Part shown: positions 51,430 through 59,107 of the stretch, piece after piece
Layout: each line of letters starts with the position of its first letter
Numbering within the stretch: position 1 is the first letter of the stretch
Assembly (NCBI RefSeq): GCF_900460065.1
Contig: NZ_UAVD01000042.1
Span: forward strand, 1-64,000
DNA: 64,000 nt
Reading direction: 5' to 3'
Source: Streptomyces griseus
GTDB taxonomy: Bacteria > Actinomycetota > Actinomycetes > Streptomycetales > Streptomycetaceae
The notes under the pieces: model-generated
What the model saw: the letters and a program-made list of their open reading frames with translations, nothing else
Told to the model about the DNA's origin: nothing
Databases searched by the model: none
Program-made: the position numbers and the translations under genes

Positions 51430-52971
51430 TCAGCGCCGGCGGCTCCGGGTGCCCGGAGGGCCCTCACCCTCCGGAGCGACGCCCGCGAGGGCGGCCTCGC
51501 GCGGTGTGTCGTCCGTGGCCGCTTCGGCGCCCCGCACGGCGCCGCTGTGGGCGGTCCACGCCTCCAGGGCGGTGCGGCAGGCGTGGTCCAGGTGGCGGAG
51601 CCGCGAGAGGTCGAGCTCCACCGGCCGGTCCTTCGGCAGGGCCTCCAGGGTGTCGAGGATCAGCGGCAGGCGCAGGAAGGTGGCGCTGCCGCTGAGGGAG
51701 ACCGTGGTGCGCTCGTCCTGCTCGTCGATGTCGAGGCGGACGGCGGAGGTCTCCCAGGCCGTCTTGATCACGGCCAGTCCGATGCCGAGCAGCACGCCCA
51801 TGAACATGTCCGTGAGGACGATCGCCAGCGCGGTCACCATCAGGACCACGGCCTCGCCCCGGTGTTCGCGCCAGAGCGGCCGGAAGGTCGCGACGGGGAT
51901 GAGCTTCGCGCCGGCGTGGACGAGGATGCCGGCGAGAGCGGCCACGGGGATCAGACCGAGCACGGCGGGGAACAGGGCCGCGAACAGCAGCAGCCACGCG
52001 CCGTGCATGATCCGGGAGGCCTTGGTGCGCGCACCTGCCTGCACGTTGGCCGCACTGCGCACGATGACGGCGGTCATGGGCAGCGCGCCGACGAGGCCGC
52101 AGATGGTGTTGCCCGTCCCCTGGGCGATGAGTTCCTTGTTGTACTGCGTGCGCGGGCCGTCGTGCATCCGGTCCACGGCGGCGGCGCTGAAGAGGGATTC
52201 GGCCGAGGCGATGAGCGTGAAGGCGAGGATGACGCCCAGGAGGCTGACGTCGGCCAGCAGGCCGAAGTCGTCCAGGCTCGTCAGCCGCAGCGAGTCGATC
52301 AGCCCCTGGACCTTGATCGGGGCGACGGGCAGGTCGAACGCGGCCACCGCGGCGGTGGCCAGACCCACGGCCACCAGCGGGCCGGGGAGCACCTGGGGCA
52401 GACGCCCGGGCAGCCGCTTCCAGAGGACCAGTACGACGATGGTGCCGACGCCGATCGCGGTGGAGGAGATCGCCGCGGCTCCCGTGATCTGCGTGAACAG
52501 CTCCGGCAGCCCTGCCAGGTTGTCGACACCGTTGCCCGGGGCGGTGGCCCCGGCCATGGCGTAGAGCTGGCTGCCGATCAGGACGAGCCCGATGCCGGCG
52601 AGCATGCCGTGGACGACGGCCGTGGAGATGGCGCGGAACCACCGTCCGAAGCCGATGAGGCCGAGTCCGACCTGGAGGACGCCCGTGGCCAGGACGAGGA
52701 TGCCCAGCGCCGCGACGCCGTGGGTGGTGACCGCCTCGTACACGAGGACGGTGAGGCCGGCGGCGGGGCCGCTGACCTGGAGCGAGCTGCCCGGCATCGC
52801 GCCGGCGATCAGCCCGCCGACGATGCCGGTGACCAGGCCCAGTTCGGCGGGGACGCCCGAGGCGACCGCGATGCCGACGCACAGGGGCACGGCGACGAGG
52901 AACACCACGATCGAGGCGAGGATGTCGCGGGACAGGGCGTCCGGGCGTAACCGGAGTTGTGGAGACGACAT
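51430..52971 (-). CDS. SulP-family anion transporter with STAS domain (copy 2)
   Basis: 513 aa. It is close to copy 1 along its full length: P-A-E-L-G-L-V-T-G-I-V-G-G, Q-V-S-G-P-A-A-G-L-T-V-L-V-Y-E-A, F-G-R-W-F-R-A-I-S and S-A-E-S-L-F-S-A. The C-terminal STAS-like part has F-L-R-L-P-L-I-L-D-T-L and L-R-H-L-D-H-A-C, and 40 extra acidic/basic residues follow. The carbonic anhydrase gene lies 81 bp upstream on the same strand, in the same order as at 21.3 kb. Probably bicarbonate uptake. Confidence 0.9.
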   Translation of the reverse strand: MSSPQLRLRPDALSRDILASIVVFLVAVPLCVGIAVASGVPAELGLVTGIVGGLIAGAMPGSSLQVSGPAAGLTVLVYEAVTTHGVAALGILVLATGVLQVGLGLIGFGRWFRAISTAVVHGMLAGIGLVLIGSQLYAMAGATAPGNGVDNLAGLPELFTQITGAAAISSTAIGVGTIVVLVLWKRLPGRLPQVLPGPLVAVGLATAAVAAFDLPVAPIKVQGLIDSLRLTSLDDFGLLADVSLLGVILAFTLIASAESLFSAAAVDRMHDGPRTQYNKELIAQGTGNTICGLVGALPMTAVIVRSAANVQAGARTKASRIMHGAWLLLFAALFPAVLGLIPVAALAGILVHAGAKLIPVATFRPLWREHRGEAVVLMVTALAIVLTDMFMGVLLGIGLAVIKTAWETSAVRLDIDEQDERTTVSLSGSATFLRLPLILDTLEALPKDRPVELDLSRLRHLDHACRTALEAWTAHSGAVRGAEAATDDTPREAALAGVAPEGEGPPGTRSRRR

Positions 52972-53052
52972 GAGAGCTTCAGCTCCTAGGGGAGTGGGGG
53001 GAGGCAGCAGGTGACGGCGGGAGCGGCCCGCCCGTTCACCGGTGGGTCGCTG

Positions 53053-53652
53053 TCACAGGGAGGAGAAGGTTCCGGTGGAGGCTCGGTGGGCCTGCACGGC
53101 GCCGGTGTGGACCTCGTAGTACCAGGCGTGCAGACCGAGCCGGCCCTCGCGCACGGCGCGGCTCACGCACGGGTAGTCGCGCAACGCGTCCAGTTGCGCC
53201 ACCACGTGGCGCTGTACGGGCTGTTCGCAGTCGGGGCCGAACTCCTCGGGGCCGTGAGGTCCGGCCGTGGGGGCGCATCTGCCGAGCCAGCCGCGAACCG
53301 CCGGCAGGCTCCGCAGGTCCTCGCCCCGGGCCAGGGCTCCGACGGCGCCGCAGTGGGAGTGGCCGCAGAGGATGATGTCGGACACCTCCAGCACGCAGAC
53401 GGCGTACTCGATCGTCGCCATCTCGCTCGTGGGCGCGTCCGGGTCGTAGGGCGGGACGATGTTTCCTGCCGTACGCATCTCGAAGAGTTCGCCGGGCCCG
53501 GAGTCGGTCAGCAGGGTGGGGACCACCCGGGAGTCGGAGCAGGTGATGAACATGGTGGAGGGCCGCTGGCCGGCCTCGAATTCCTTGAGCTCCCGGCCCG
53601 CGACGTCGCAGCGGGACGAGAAGGTGCGTGCGTGGTCGATGAGTTGTCGCAC
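53053..53652 (-). CDS. Beta-class carbonic anhydrase (copy 2)
   Basis: 199 aa. I chose GTG at 53652: GGAGGA lies 7 nt upstream and its first residue aligns with the start of copy 1; an ATG at 53667 has no ribosome site. T-C-S-D-S-R and C-G-H-S-H-C-G-A provide the zinc ligands and catalytic Asp/Arg. It should supply or remove bicarbonate for the linked SulP transporter. Confidence 0.93.
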   Translation of the reverse strand: MRQLIDHARTFSSRCDVAGRELKEFEAGQRPSTMFITCSDSRVVPTLLTDSGPGELFEMRTAGNIVPPYDPDAPTSEMATIEYAVCVLEVSDIILCGHSHCGAVGALARGEDLRSLPAVRGWLGRCAPTAGPHGPEEFGPDCEQPVQRHVVAQLDALRDYPCVSRAVREGRLGLHAWYYEVHTGAVQAHRASTGTFSSL

Positions 53653-53936
53653 GGGAGTGTCCTCCATACGGAAGTGGTGTGTGGCCCTCACGCGGGGCGG
53701 GCTGTCACCCCGCCCGCAACCGGGCCTTCGTGGCACAGGGGTGGCCCGGGTACCACGGGGAACAGGTGCGGGTGCTCGCGTCGCAGGGCAGGCGGGGGGT
53801 TCGCCTCCGTGTCTGCTGGTCCGGTGTGGCGGCGGCGCCCTGTTCCCGGGCGGGGCCGCGGCGACCGACTGCGCCGCTCACGGGCCTCGCGTCACCGATG
53901 ACCCGTAACGAGGAGTCTCGGGCCGGGCCATGAGGT

Positions 53937-53967
53937 GGCGGTGAGACGGCGGTGAGACTGTTCTCAT
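53937..53967. promoter_or_regulatory. Tandem 11-bp repeats, possible OmpR-type binding site
   Basis: GGCGGTGAGAC occurs twice back to back (53937-53947 and 53948-53958). It runs into TGAGA-CTGT-TCTCA (53953-53966). OmpR/PhoB-family regulators bind direct repeats with 11-bp spacing, and such a regulator is encoded next door. The site lies 285 bp upstream of carbonic anhydrase copy 2. The rest of 53653-53936 shows no gene. Confidence 0.45.
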
Positions 53968-53972
53968 GGGGT

Positions 53973-53997
53973 CCCGGCGGGCGTGTGCGCCGCCGGG
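53973..53997 (-). terminator. Hairpin after the response regulator gene
   Basis: CCCGGCGG (53973-53980) pairs with CCGCCGGG (53990-53997), about 20 bp past the stop of the leftward response regulator gene. Confidence 0.55.
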
Positions 53998-54018
53998 CGA
54001 AGGCCGCCGCCCCGGCGG

Positions 54019-54678
54019 TCAGGCCCGGAGGCGGTAGCCGACGCCCCGCACGGTCTGGACCCGGTCGGCGCCGATCTTGCGCCGCAGATAGCGGATGTAG
54101 ACGTCGACGATGTTCGAACCGGGGTCGTAGTCGAACCCCCATACCTGGCTCAGCAGTTGCTCCCGTGACAGCACCCGGTCGGGGTTGCGCATGAGGATCT
54201 CGGCGAGGGCGAACTCGCGGGCGGACAGGTCGGAGACCCGGTCGCCCACCTGGGCCCGTCGGGTGCGCAGGTCGAGGATCAGATCGCCCACCCGCAGCAG
54301 GAAGTTCTCCGCGGGCTCCTCACGGCGCAGGCGCAGGCGTACGCGGGCCAGTAACTCGTCGAAGGCGAAGGGTTTGACCATGTAGTCGTCGGCGCCGCTC
54401 TCCAGCCCGGCCACGATGTCGCTCACGCTGTCGCGCGCGGTGAGGATGACGACGGGCAGGGAGATGCGCGCCTTGCGCAGTTTGCGCAGCACCGTCAGCC
54501 CGTCGTCGCCGGGCAGGCCGAGATCGAGGATCAGGAGGTCGAAGTCGCGCCCGCGGGCGTGCTCGTAGGCGGAGAGACCATCGGCGACGACCCGGGTGAC
54601 GTACCCGCTACGACGCAGGCCTTTTTCGACGAAGGCGGCGATTCTTTCCTCGTCCTCCGCTATCAAGATCCTGCTCAC
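54019..54678 (-). CDS. OmpR/PhoB-family response regulator
   Basis: 219 aa; GTG at 54678 with AAGGAA upstream. The receiver has the acidic pair A-E-D-E-E, phospho-acceptor Asp in L-L-I-L-D-L-G-L-P-G, the T in V-I-L-T-A-R and the Lys in M-V-K-P-F-A. The C-terminal winged helix is typical: L-S-A-R-E-F-A-L-A-E-I-L-M, R-E-Q-L-L-S-Q-V-W-G and V-D-V-Y-I-R-Y-L-R-R-K-I. The gene begins 71 nt inside the kinase gene, so the two are tightly coupled. Confidence 0.94.
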   Translation of the reverse strand: MSRILIAEDEERIAAFVEKGLRRSGYVTRVVADGLSAYEHARGRDFDLLILDLGLPGDDGLTVLRKLRKARISLPVVILTARDSVSDIVAGLESGADDYMVKPFAFDELLARVRLRLRREEPAENFLLRVGDLILDLRTRRAQVGDRVSDLSAREFALAEILMRNPDRVLSREQLLSQVWGFDYDPGSNIVDVYIRYLRRKIGADRVQTVRGVGYRLRA

Positions 54679-56107
54679 AGAAGGTTCCTTCCGTCGTGGG
54701 GTGCAGTGCGGGAAGGTCGATGACGAATCTCGCGCCGCCCCCGGGTGCCTCCTCGACGTGAGCGACACCGTCGTGTGCCTGGGCGATCTCGCGGACCAGC
54801 GCGAGGCCGAGCCCGATGCCGGGGGCGGCCCGGCCCGGGACCGCGGTGCCTCCCTGATAGAAGCACTGGAAGATCCGTTCCCGGTCCTCCGGGGCCACAC
54901 CGGGCCCGGTGTCCGCGACCCACAGCACCACTCTGCCCCGCCACAGGCGCGAGCCGATCTCGATGGCGTCCCCTTCCCCGGTGTGGCTGACCGCGTTGAC
55001 GGCGAGTTGCATCAGGGCCTGGGTGACCCGCTGTTCGTCCAGGTGCACGCTGACGTCGGCGACCTCGGCCACCGTCCAGTGCCTGCGCCCCAGCGCCTGG
55101 GCCTTGGCGGCCGTGTCGACCACCAGGTCGGTCAGGCTGGTCTGGCCGAGGGTGAGGAAGTCGGGGCGCTCGGCCCGGGCCAGGAGCAGCAGGTCGTCCA
55201 CGATCCGCCGCATCCGGTCGAGCTCGTCGAAGAGCAGGGCGCGGGTCTGGCCGTGCCGGCTGTCGGGGTCCTCGTCCATCAGCTCCAGATGTCCGCGCAG
55301 CACCGTGATGGGGGTCCGCAGTTCGTGCGCCACCTCGTCCAGGAACTGGCGTTGCGCGGTGAAGGCGCCGGACAGGCGGTCGAGCATGTGGTTGAACGTC
55401 TCGGCCAGTTCCGCCACGTCGTCGTTGCCCCGCACCGGCAGCCGCTGGGTCAGGTCCGTCTCACTGATCCGCTCGGCGGTCTGCCTGACCAGCCGGATCG
55501 GAGCCAGCACCCGGCCCGCGACCAGCCAGCTGGCCAGTCCCGCGACCACCAGGGCGAAGCTCCCCGAGGCCAGCAGCAGCCGTGCCATGTGGCGCTCCTG
55601 CCGCAGTTCCCGGTCCCGGAAGGAGACCAGGACGAGCCGGGTGTCGACGTGGTCGCCCGCCATCTGCACCGGGACGACACCGTAGCGAACCGTGCCGGCC
55701 CGCGAGTCCAGCGACCGGATACGGGTGTCGGCCGTCCGCGCCATCAGGGCCACGACCTCGGGGTCCCGGTCCAGACGGACCGGGACCGGGCCGGGGCTGC
55801 GCCGGTCGGCCCGCCCGTTCACGACGCTGAAGAAGGCGGCGTTGTGCTCGGGCCGGTGAACCGCCATGAACGCCGTCAGCAGCGAGGCTCCCGTGGTGAA
55901 GCGGTCACCGCTGTACGGGTCGCGCGAGGTGCGGGCGAACGCGCGTAGCTTGTCGGCCTCGGACAGGAGTTGCGCGTCGACCTGCCGGTCGAGCTCCGCC
56001 TGCCAGACGATCGTGATCCCGAAGGTGGGCACGGCCAGGGCCGCGCTGAGGAGCATGAGCATCCAGCCGACGATCCGGGACCTGGCGCTGGTCGAGCGCC
56101 GGAGCAT
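54608..56107 (-). CDS. Membrane sensor histidine kinase
   Basis: 499 aa; the ATG at 56107 shares one nucleotide with the upstream stop (TGATG). Two membrane helices (about 15-35 and 175-195) flank a 140-residue external sensor. A HAMP domain (A-P-I-R-L-V-R-Q-T-A-E-R-I), the phospho-acceptor His in D-E-V-A-H-E-L-R-T-P-I, and an ATPase domain with Q-L-A-V-N-A-V-S-H-T, D-T-G-P-G-V and G-I-G-L-G-L-A follow. The signal is unknown. Partner of the downstream response regulator. Confidence 0.94.
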   Translation of the reverse strand: MLRRSTSARSRIVGWMLMLLSAALAVPTFGITIVWQAELDRQVDAQLLSEADKLRAFARTSRDPYSGDRFTTGASLLTAFMAVHRPEHNAAFFSVVNGRADRRSPGPVPVRLDRDPEVVALMARTADTRIRSLDSRAGTVRYGVVPVQMAGDHVDTRLVLVSFRDRELRQERHMARLLLASGSFALVVAGLASWLVAGRVLAPIRLVRQTAERISETDLTQRLPVRGNDDVAELAETFNHMLDRLSGAFTAQRQFLDEVAHELRTPITVLRGHLELMDEDPDSRHGQTRALLFDELDRMRRIVDDLLLLARAERPDFLTLGQTSLTDLVVDTAAKAQALGRRHWTVAEVADVSVHLDEQRVTQALMQLAVNAVSHTGEGDAIEIGSRLWRGRVVLWVADTGPGVAPEDRERIFQCFYQGGTAVPGRAAPGIGLGLALVREIAQAHDGVAHVEEAPGGGARFVIDLPALHPTTEGTFCEQDLDSGGRGKNRRLRRKRPAS

Positions 56108-56652
56108 CAGTCGTCCCACTCGTCGTCCGCATCCCCCCGATTGCCGTGCGAGGCTTCCTCGTCCCCGTCGTCGGACTCGTCCTCCTCCTCGTCCGCGCCG
56201 GCCGCGCCGCCCGTGCCGTCCGTGCCGTCCACGTCGCCCCGGGGAACGCGTGAGGCCTTCTCGTCGTCACCGGTGGTCCGTGCCACTCCCCCGGCCCCGG
56301 CGCTTCCGGGGAGCCCGTGGGGGGCGGTTCTCCGGTCGTCGGACTCGGGCGGCGGCGGGGGCGACACGGCCCGGCCGCCCGGGCAGGCGCCGGACGGGGC
56401 AGGCGTGGCGGGGGACGGTGTCGGTGACGCGGCGGCACGGCCGGGGCCGGACGGTGCGGTGGCCTGAGGCGTCGGGCCGTGCAGGAAGGGCACGACGACC
56501 GCGGGCCCCATGGAGGGCGGCACATTCTGCCCGGGCCATATCCATACGACCAGTAACACCAGTGTCCCTGCTCCACATCCTGCCAGTACCGACCCCACCC
56601 CACGCCACAGCATCGGACCAGTCTGCCTTCGCGGGGTCCCGGGGACGGACAT
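56107..56652 (-). CDS. Membrane-anchored acidic-tailed protein in a two-component operon
   Basis: 181 aa from the ATG at 56652; a later ATG at 56613 is possible. One membrane helix (residues about 17-37, G-S-V-L-A-G-C-G-A-G-T-L-V-L-L-V-V) is followed by a Pro/Ala-rich stretch and a very acidic, Gly/Asp/Glu-rich C-terminus, with no known domain. The low-complexity acidic tail would face outside and might bind metal ions. Sharing TGATG with the kinase makes it a candidate accessory to signal sensing; this is inferred from position only. Confidence 0.6.
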   Translation of the reverse strand: MSVPGTPRRQTGPMLWRGVGSVLAGCGAGTLVLLVVWIWPGQNVPPSMGPAVVVPFLHGPTPQATAPSGPGRAAASPTPSPATPAPSGACPGGRAVSPPPPPESDDRRTAPHGLPGSAGAGGVARTTGDDEKASRVPRGDVDGTDGTGGAAGADEEEDESDDGDEEASHGNRGDADDEWDD

Positions 56653-56875
56653 GAGGAAAACATTCTCATCTTCGGTGACCGTCGCCGTGTCCGTCACCTC
56701 ACCGGTGTCCCCCGAGCAAGCCGGGCGACCCCCTCCCACCAGGGGCTCGGCGGATGGCGCGGCCGGCTGCGCGAATCGTGACCCGAACCGGCGCCGACGC
56801 GCCACCCGCAGAGCGGAATCACGCCAAACCAGTCCTGAACAGGGCTGCTTTCCATGGGTTGGGCATTGCCATTCA

Positions 56876-56905
56876 TTGACAGTCGCTCAACCACGCTTTT
56901 ACATT
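56876..56905 (+). promoter_or_regulatory. Promoter of the repeat-core peptide gene
   Basis: A perfect -35 hexamer TTGACA (56876-56881) is followed 17-18 bp later by TTACAT/TACATT (56899-56905). The transcript would start near 56912, giving a leader of about 75 nt with GGAGG at 56976-56980. The remainder of 56653-56875 shows no gene. Confidence 0.65.
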
Positions 56906-56985
56906 CAGCGGGCAGGCCGCGGAGAAATTCATTCACCGTCGGCCCGTCGCAGGGAGCACCTTCCGCACTATCATCGGAGGACCTC

Positions 56986-57141
56986 ATGGAACACCTGATC
57001 CAGAAGATGGCCCAGGACGACGTCTGGCAGAATTGGCTGGCCGCCAACTCGGCCCAGGAGGCCACCAAGAACGGCTGCATCAGCGCGGCGCCCAAGAACG
57101 GATGTATCAGCGCCGCGCCGAAGGCCGGCTGCATCTCCTGA
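56986..57141 (+). CDS. Small peptide with three tandem C-I-S core repeats (candidate RiPP-like precursor)
   Basis: 51 aa; ATG at 56986 with GGAGG 5 nt upstream. A longer frame opens at 56854 but would cross the promoter. Residues 1-27 look like a leader: amphipathic, with M-A-Q-D-D-V-W-Q-N-W-L-A-A-N-S-A-Q-E-A-T. From K28 the peptide is three units, K-N-G-C-I-S-A-A-P, K-N-G-C-I-S-A-A-P and K-A-G-C-I-S, with Cys at 31, 40 and 49 and Ser at 33, 42 and 51. It ends exactly on C-I-S. The layout suggests a leader plus multiple identical cores, but no standard RiPP enzyme is present. The next genes encode an adenylate-forming enzyme, a GRDP-like protein and an exporter. Confidence 0.85.
   Translation: MEHLIQKMAQDDVWQNWLAANSAQEATKNGCISAAPKNGCISAAPKAGCIS
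57067..57138 (+). repeat. Tandem 27-bp coding repeats of the core unit
   Basis: Units start at 57067, 57094 and 57121 (the last is 18 bp). Units 1 and 2 differ only at synonymous positions (for example GGC-TGC against GGA-TGT), so the amino-acid repeat has been kept while the DNA drifted. Confidence 0.85.
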
Positions 57142-57147
57142 ACGGCC

Positions 57148-57213
57148 GGGGACGCCCGGGTCCAGCTCTGTGAGAGCCCTCTCCCCCACCACAGCACGTT
57201 CCCGGGCGTCCCC
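57148..57213 (+). terminator. Hairpin between the repeat peptide and the downstream enzyme genes
   Basis: GGGGACGCCCGGG (57148-57160) and CCCGGGCGTCCCC (57201-57213) form a perfect 13-bp stem. The 40-nt loop contains a smaller GCTCT/AGAGC hairpin. It begins 7 nt after the peptide stop. It may terminate most transcripts and let some pass to the enzyme genes, though a separate promoter in 57214-57260 is possible. Confidence 0.65.
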
Positions 57214-57272
57214 GACTCCGTCTCCTTCGTAGCCCATATTTCTTCAACTATGCGAAACATGAGAAGGAATTA

Positions 57273-58514
57273 ATGAAGGGCCAGCCGACCAGCGACGTCA
57301 TCGAGCATATTCGCGACATACCGATCTACCAGGAGTCCCTGGCGAAGGGCCACTTCCCGCTGCTCGACAAGCCGGAGATCGCCCGCGGGTTCCCCGACAA
57401 CTGGATGACGCCGCGGCTGGCGGCGGCGCTGGAGACCGGCGAGGCCGAGTTCGTCCTGTCCACGGGCACCAACCACGCCAGGATGCAGATCATCCGGCCC
57501 CCGTACTTCCTGCTCCGCTCCTACTACGAGCTGTGGCGCAACCACCCCGACATCGGCGAGACGTGGGAGTCGGGCTGCCGCCGGGTCTCGCTCACCACGG
57601 TGCTCGCGACGGAACACGTGGCGCGGGTCAACGCCGCCCGGCGCGGCGTGGAGCACAAGGGGATACCCATCCTGGCCGACCGCTGGCTCGACGAGCGCAC
57701 CTGCTACGTCAACCTGCGGCTGGATCCGGCGCAGTGGGTCCGCAAGGACGTCCTGCGCATGCTCCGGGAGATCGACCTGGCACGGAGCACGCACCCCCAG
57801 GGGCGCTACCACCTCGACTGCTCCGCCTACCATCTGGCGCATCTGGTCCGAAAGGCGGAGGCCTGGGGCCTGTTGGACGCGTTCCCCGCCCCCGCCAGCA
57901 TCATCCACGCCTACGAGTACACCCCGGTGAACGTACGCCGGTTCCTGCGCCGGCGCTTCGCCTGCCCGGTCATCGACCTGTTCGGCAGCACGGAGCTGGG
58001 CTACCTCTACTACAGCGACCGGGAGGGCCGGTACTGGCCCCACCTGGACGGGATGAGCGTCGAACTCCTGCCGGTCACCCCCGGAAGCACGATCCACCAG
58101 CTGATCGTCACCAGTGTGCGCAATCCCTACATGCCGCTCGTCCGCTACCGGTCGGGCGATTGTGTGCGCACCCGGGACGGCTCGCCCGACCCCGCGGCGA
58201 TCACCCAATTCTGCGGCCGTCAGAAGGAATTGCTCGGCACACCGAACGGCCCGGTCGCCCAGGGCGACCTCGACCGGCATATCGCGGACGCTTCCCCCCG
58301 GATCTTCCTGCACCAACTGCGGCTCCAAGGCGACGCCGACGCCACCCTGTCGTACACGACGTTCACCGACGAACCCCTCGGGGCCGCGGAGGCCGTCGCG
58401 TTGCGGCAGAGCATCACCGAACTGACCGGACGGAACTGCCGGATCGAACACCGCACCCATATCCCCATCGGGCGTTCCGGCAAGTACATCTGGCTCGTCA
58501 GCGCCGGCACCTGA
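57273..58514 (+). CDS. ANL-superfamily adenylate-forming enzyme (PaaK/F390-synthetase-like)
   Basis: 413 aa; ATG at 57273 after GAGAAGGA. The ANL core motifs are visible in order: S63-T-G-T-N (P-loop), F237-G-S-T-E241 (A5), R-Y-R-S-G-D296 (A7), G-R316-Q-K-E-L (A8) and, near the end, P398-x-G-R-S-G-K404 (A10 Lys). All residues needed to make an acyl-adenylate are present. The length and T-G-T-N version fit the PaaK/CapK/coenzyme F390 synthetase branch. It may activate a carboxylate, either a small acid for attachment to the peptide or the peptide's own C-terminus. Two genes follow in the same direction with gaps of 36 and 41 bp. Confidence 0.82.
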   Translation: MKGQPTSDVIEHIRDIPIYQESLAKGHFPLLDKPEIARGFPDNWMTPRLAAALETGEAEFVLSTGTNHARMQIIRPPYFLLRSYYELWRNHPDIGETWESGCRRVSLTTVLATEHVARVNAARRGVEHKGIPILADRWLDERTCYVNLRLDPAQWVRKDVLRMLREIDLARSTHPQGRYHLDCSAYHLAHLVRKAEAWGLLDAFPAPASIIHAYEYTPVNVRRFLRRRFACPVIDLFGSTELGYLYYSDREGRYWPHLDGMSVELLPVTPGSTIHQLIVTSVRNPYMPLVRYRSGDCVRTRDGSPDPAAITQFCGRQKELLGTPNGPVAQGDLDRHIADASPRIFLHQLRLQGDADATLSYTTFTDEPLGAAEAVALRQSITELTGRNCRIEHRTHIPIGRSGKYIWLVSAGT

Positions 58515-58550
58515 CGCGCCGCCGTCCCCCCTCGAAGGAAACGGAGTGCC

Positions 58551-59066
58551 ATGACAATCCGACGGACACTCTCCGCCGACGACCTGAAGCGTCTTCTCGG
58601 GGACGCCCTGCACACCGAAGTGACACGGCATTTCCACGACAAGGCGCCGGACACGCCCCAGGACTTCGTGGAGCGTCAGGTCACCGAATGCCTGCGGTAC
58701 CTCTACCTCGTCTCCGCCCACCGGGACCAGCTCGCCGGACTTTTCCTGCCCGTCGAACAGAGCATCGACGAGATATGGCACTACCTCATCCTCCAGACCC
58801 GCGAATACCGCTCACTGTGCGAGGAACGCCTCCCCGGGCGGTTCTTCATCAACCACCGCAGCATCGCCTACGAGGAATACCAGGAAGAACCGGGACGCGA
58901 ACGGGCACTGGAAGAGGCATTGCGCTGGATCCCCCTCTACTGCCAGGAATTCGGACCGTTCGACGAAGGCGCACTGCCGCACTGGACCATGGTCCGGTTC
59001 CTCCATGAGCAGTTGGGCATTCCCCTCTCGGAGATCGCGGAGCTGAAACCGATGGCCGTTGCCTGA
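58551..59066 (+). CDS. GRDP/DUF1399-like small protein
   Basis: 171 aa; ATG at 58551 after AAGGAAACGGAG. The central stretch I-D-E-I-W-H-Y-L-I-L-Q-T-R-E-Y, then C-E-E-R-L-P-G-R-F-F-I-N-H-R-S, resembles the W-H-x-H-I-L-x-T-x-x-Y-x-x-F-C...H-H pattern of plant and bacterial glycine-rich-domain proteins (DUF1399), whose activity is unknown. The conserved His, Cys and Asp/Glu residues could bind metal. No signal peptide or membrane segment. Its position between the ligase and the exporter suggests a direct part in the pathway. Homology is by eye and moderate. Confidence 0.62.
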   Translation: MTIRRTLSADDLKRLLGDALHTEVTRHFHDKAPDTPQDFVERQVTECLRYLYLVSAHRDQLAGLFLPVEQSIDEIWHYLILQTREYRSLCEERLPGRFFINHRSIAYEEYQEEPGRERALEEALRWIPLYCQEFGPFDEGALPHWTMVRFLHEQLGIPLSEIAELKPMAVA

Positions 59067-59107
59067 CGGAGATCCCCCTCGCCCGACCGACGATCGGACC
59101 CTCTCCC

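Noticed and set aside
56854..56985. N-terminal extension of the repeat peptide (44 residues)
   Set aside because: It overlaps the TTGACA promoter, has no ribosome site, and the ATG at 56986 has GGAGG at ideal distance.
57273..59066. PEARL-type (peptide aminoacyl-tRNA ligase) pathway
   Set aside because: PEARL enzymes are LanB-like; the enzyme here is an ANL adenylate-forming protein, and no LanB fold is present.
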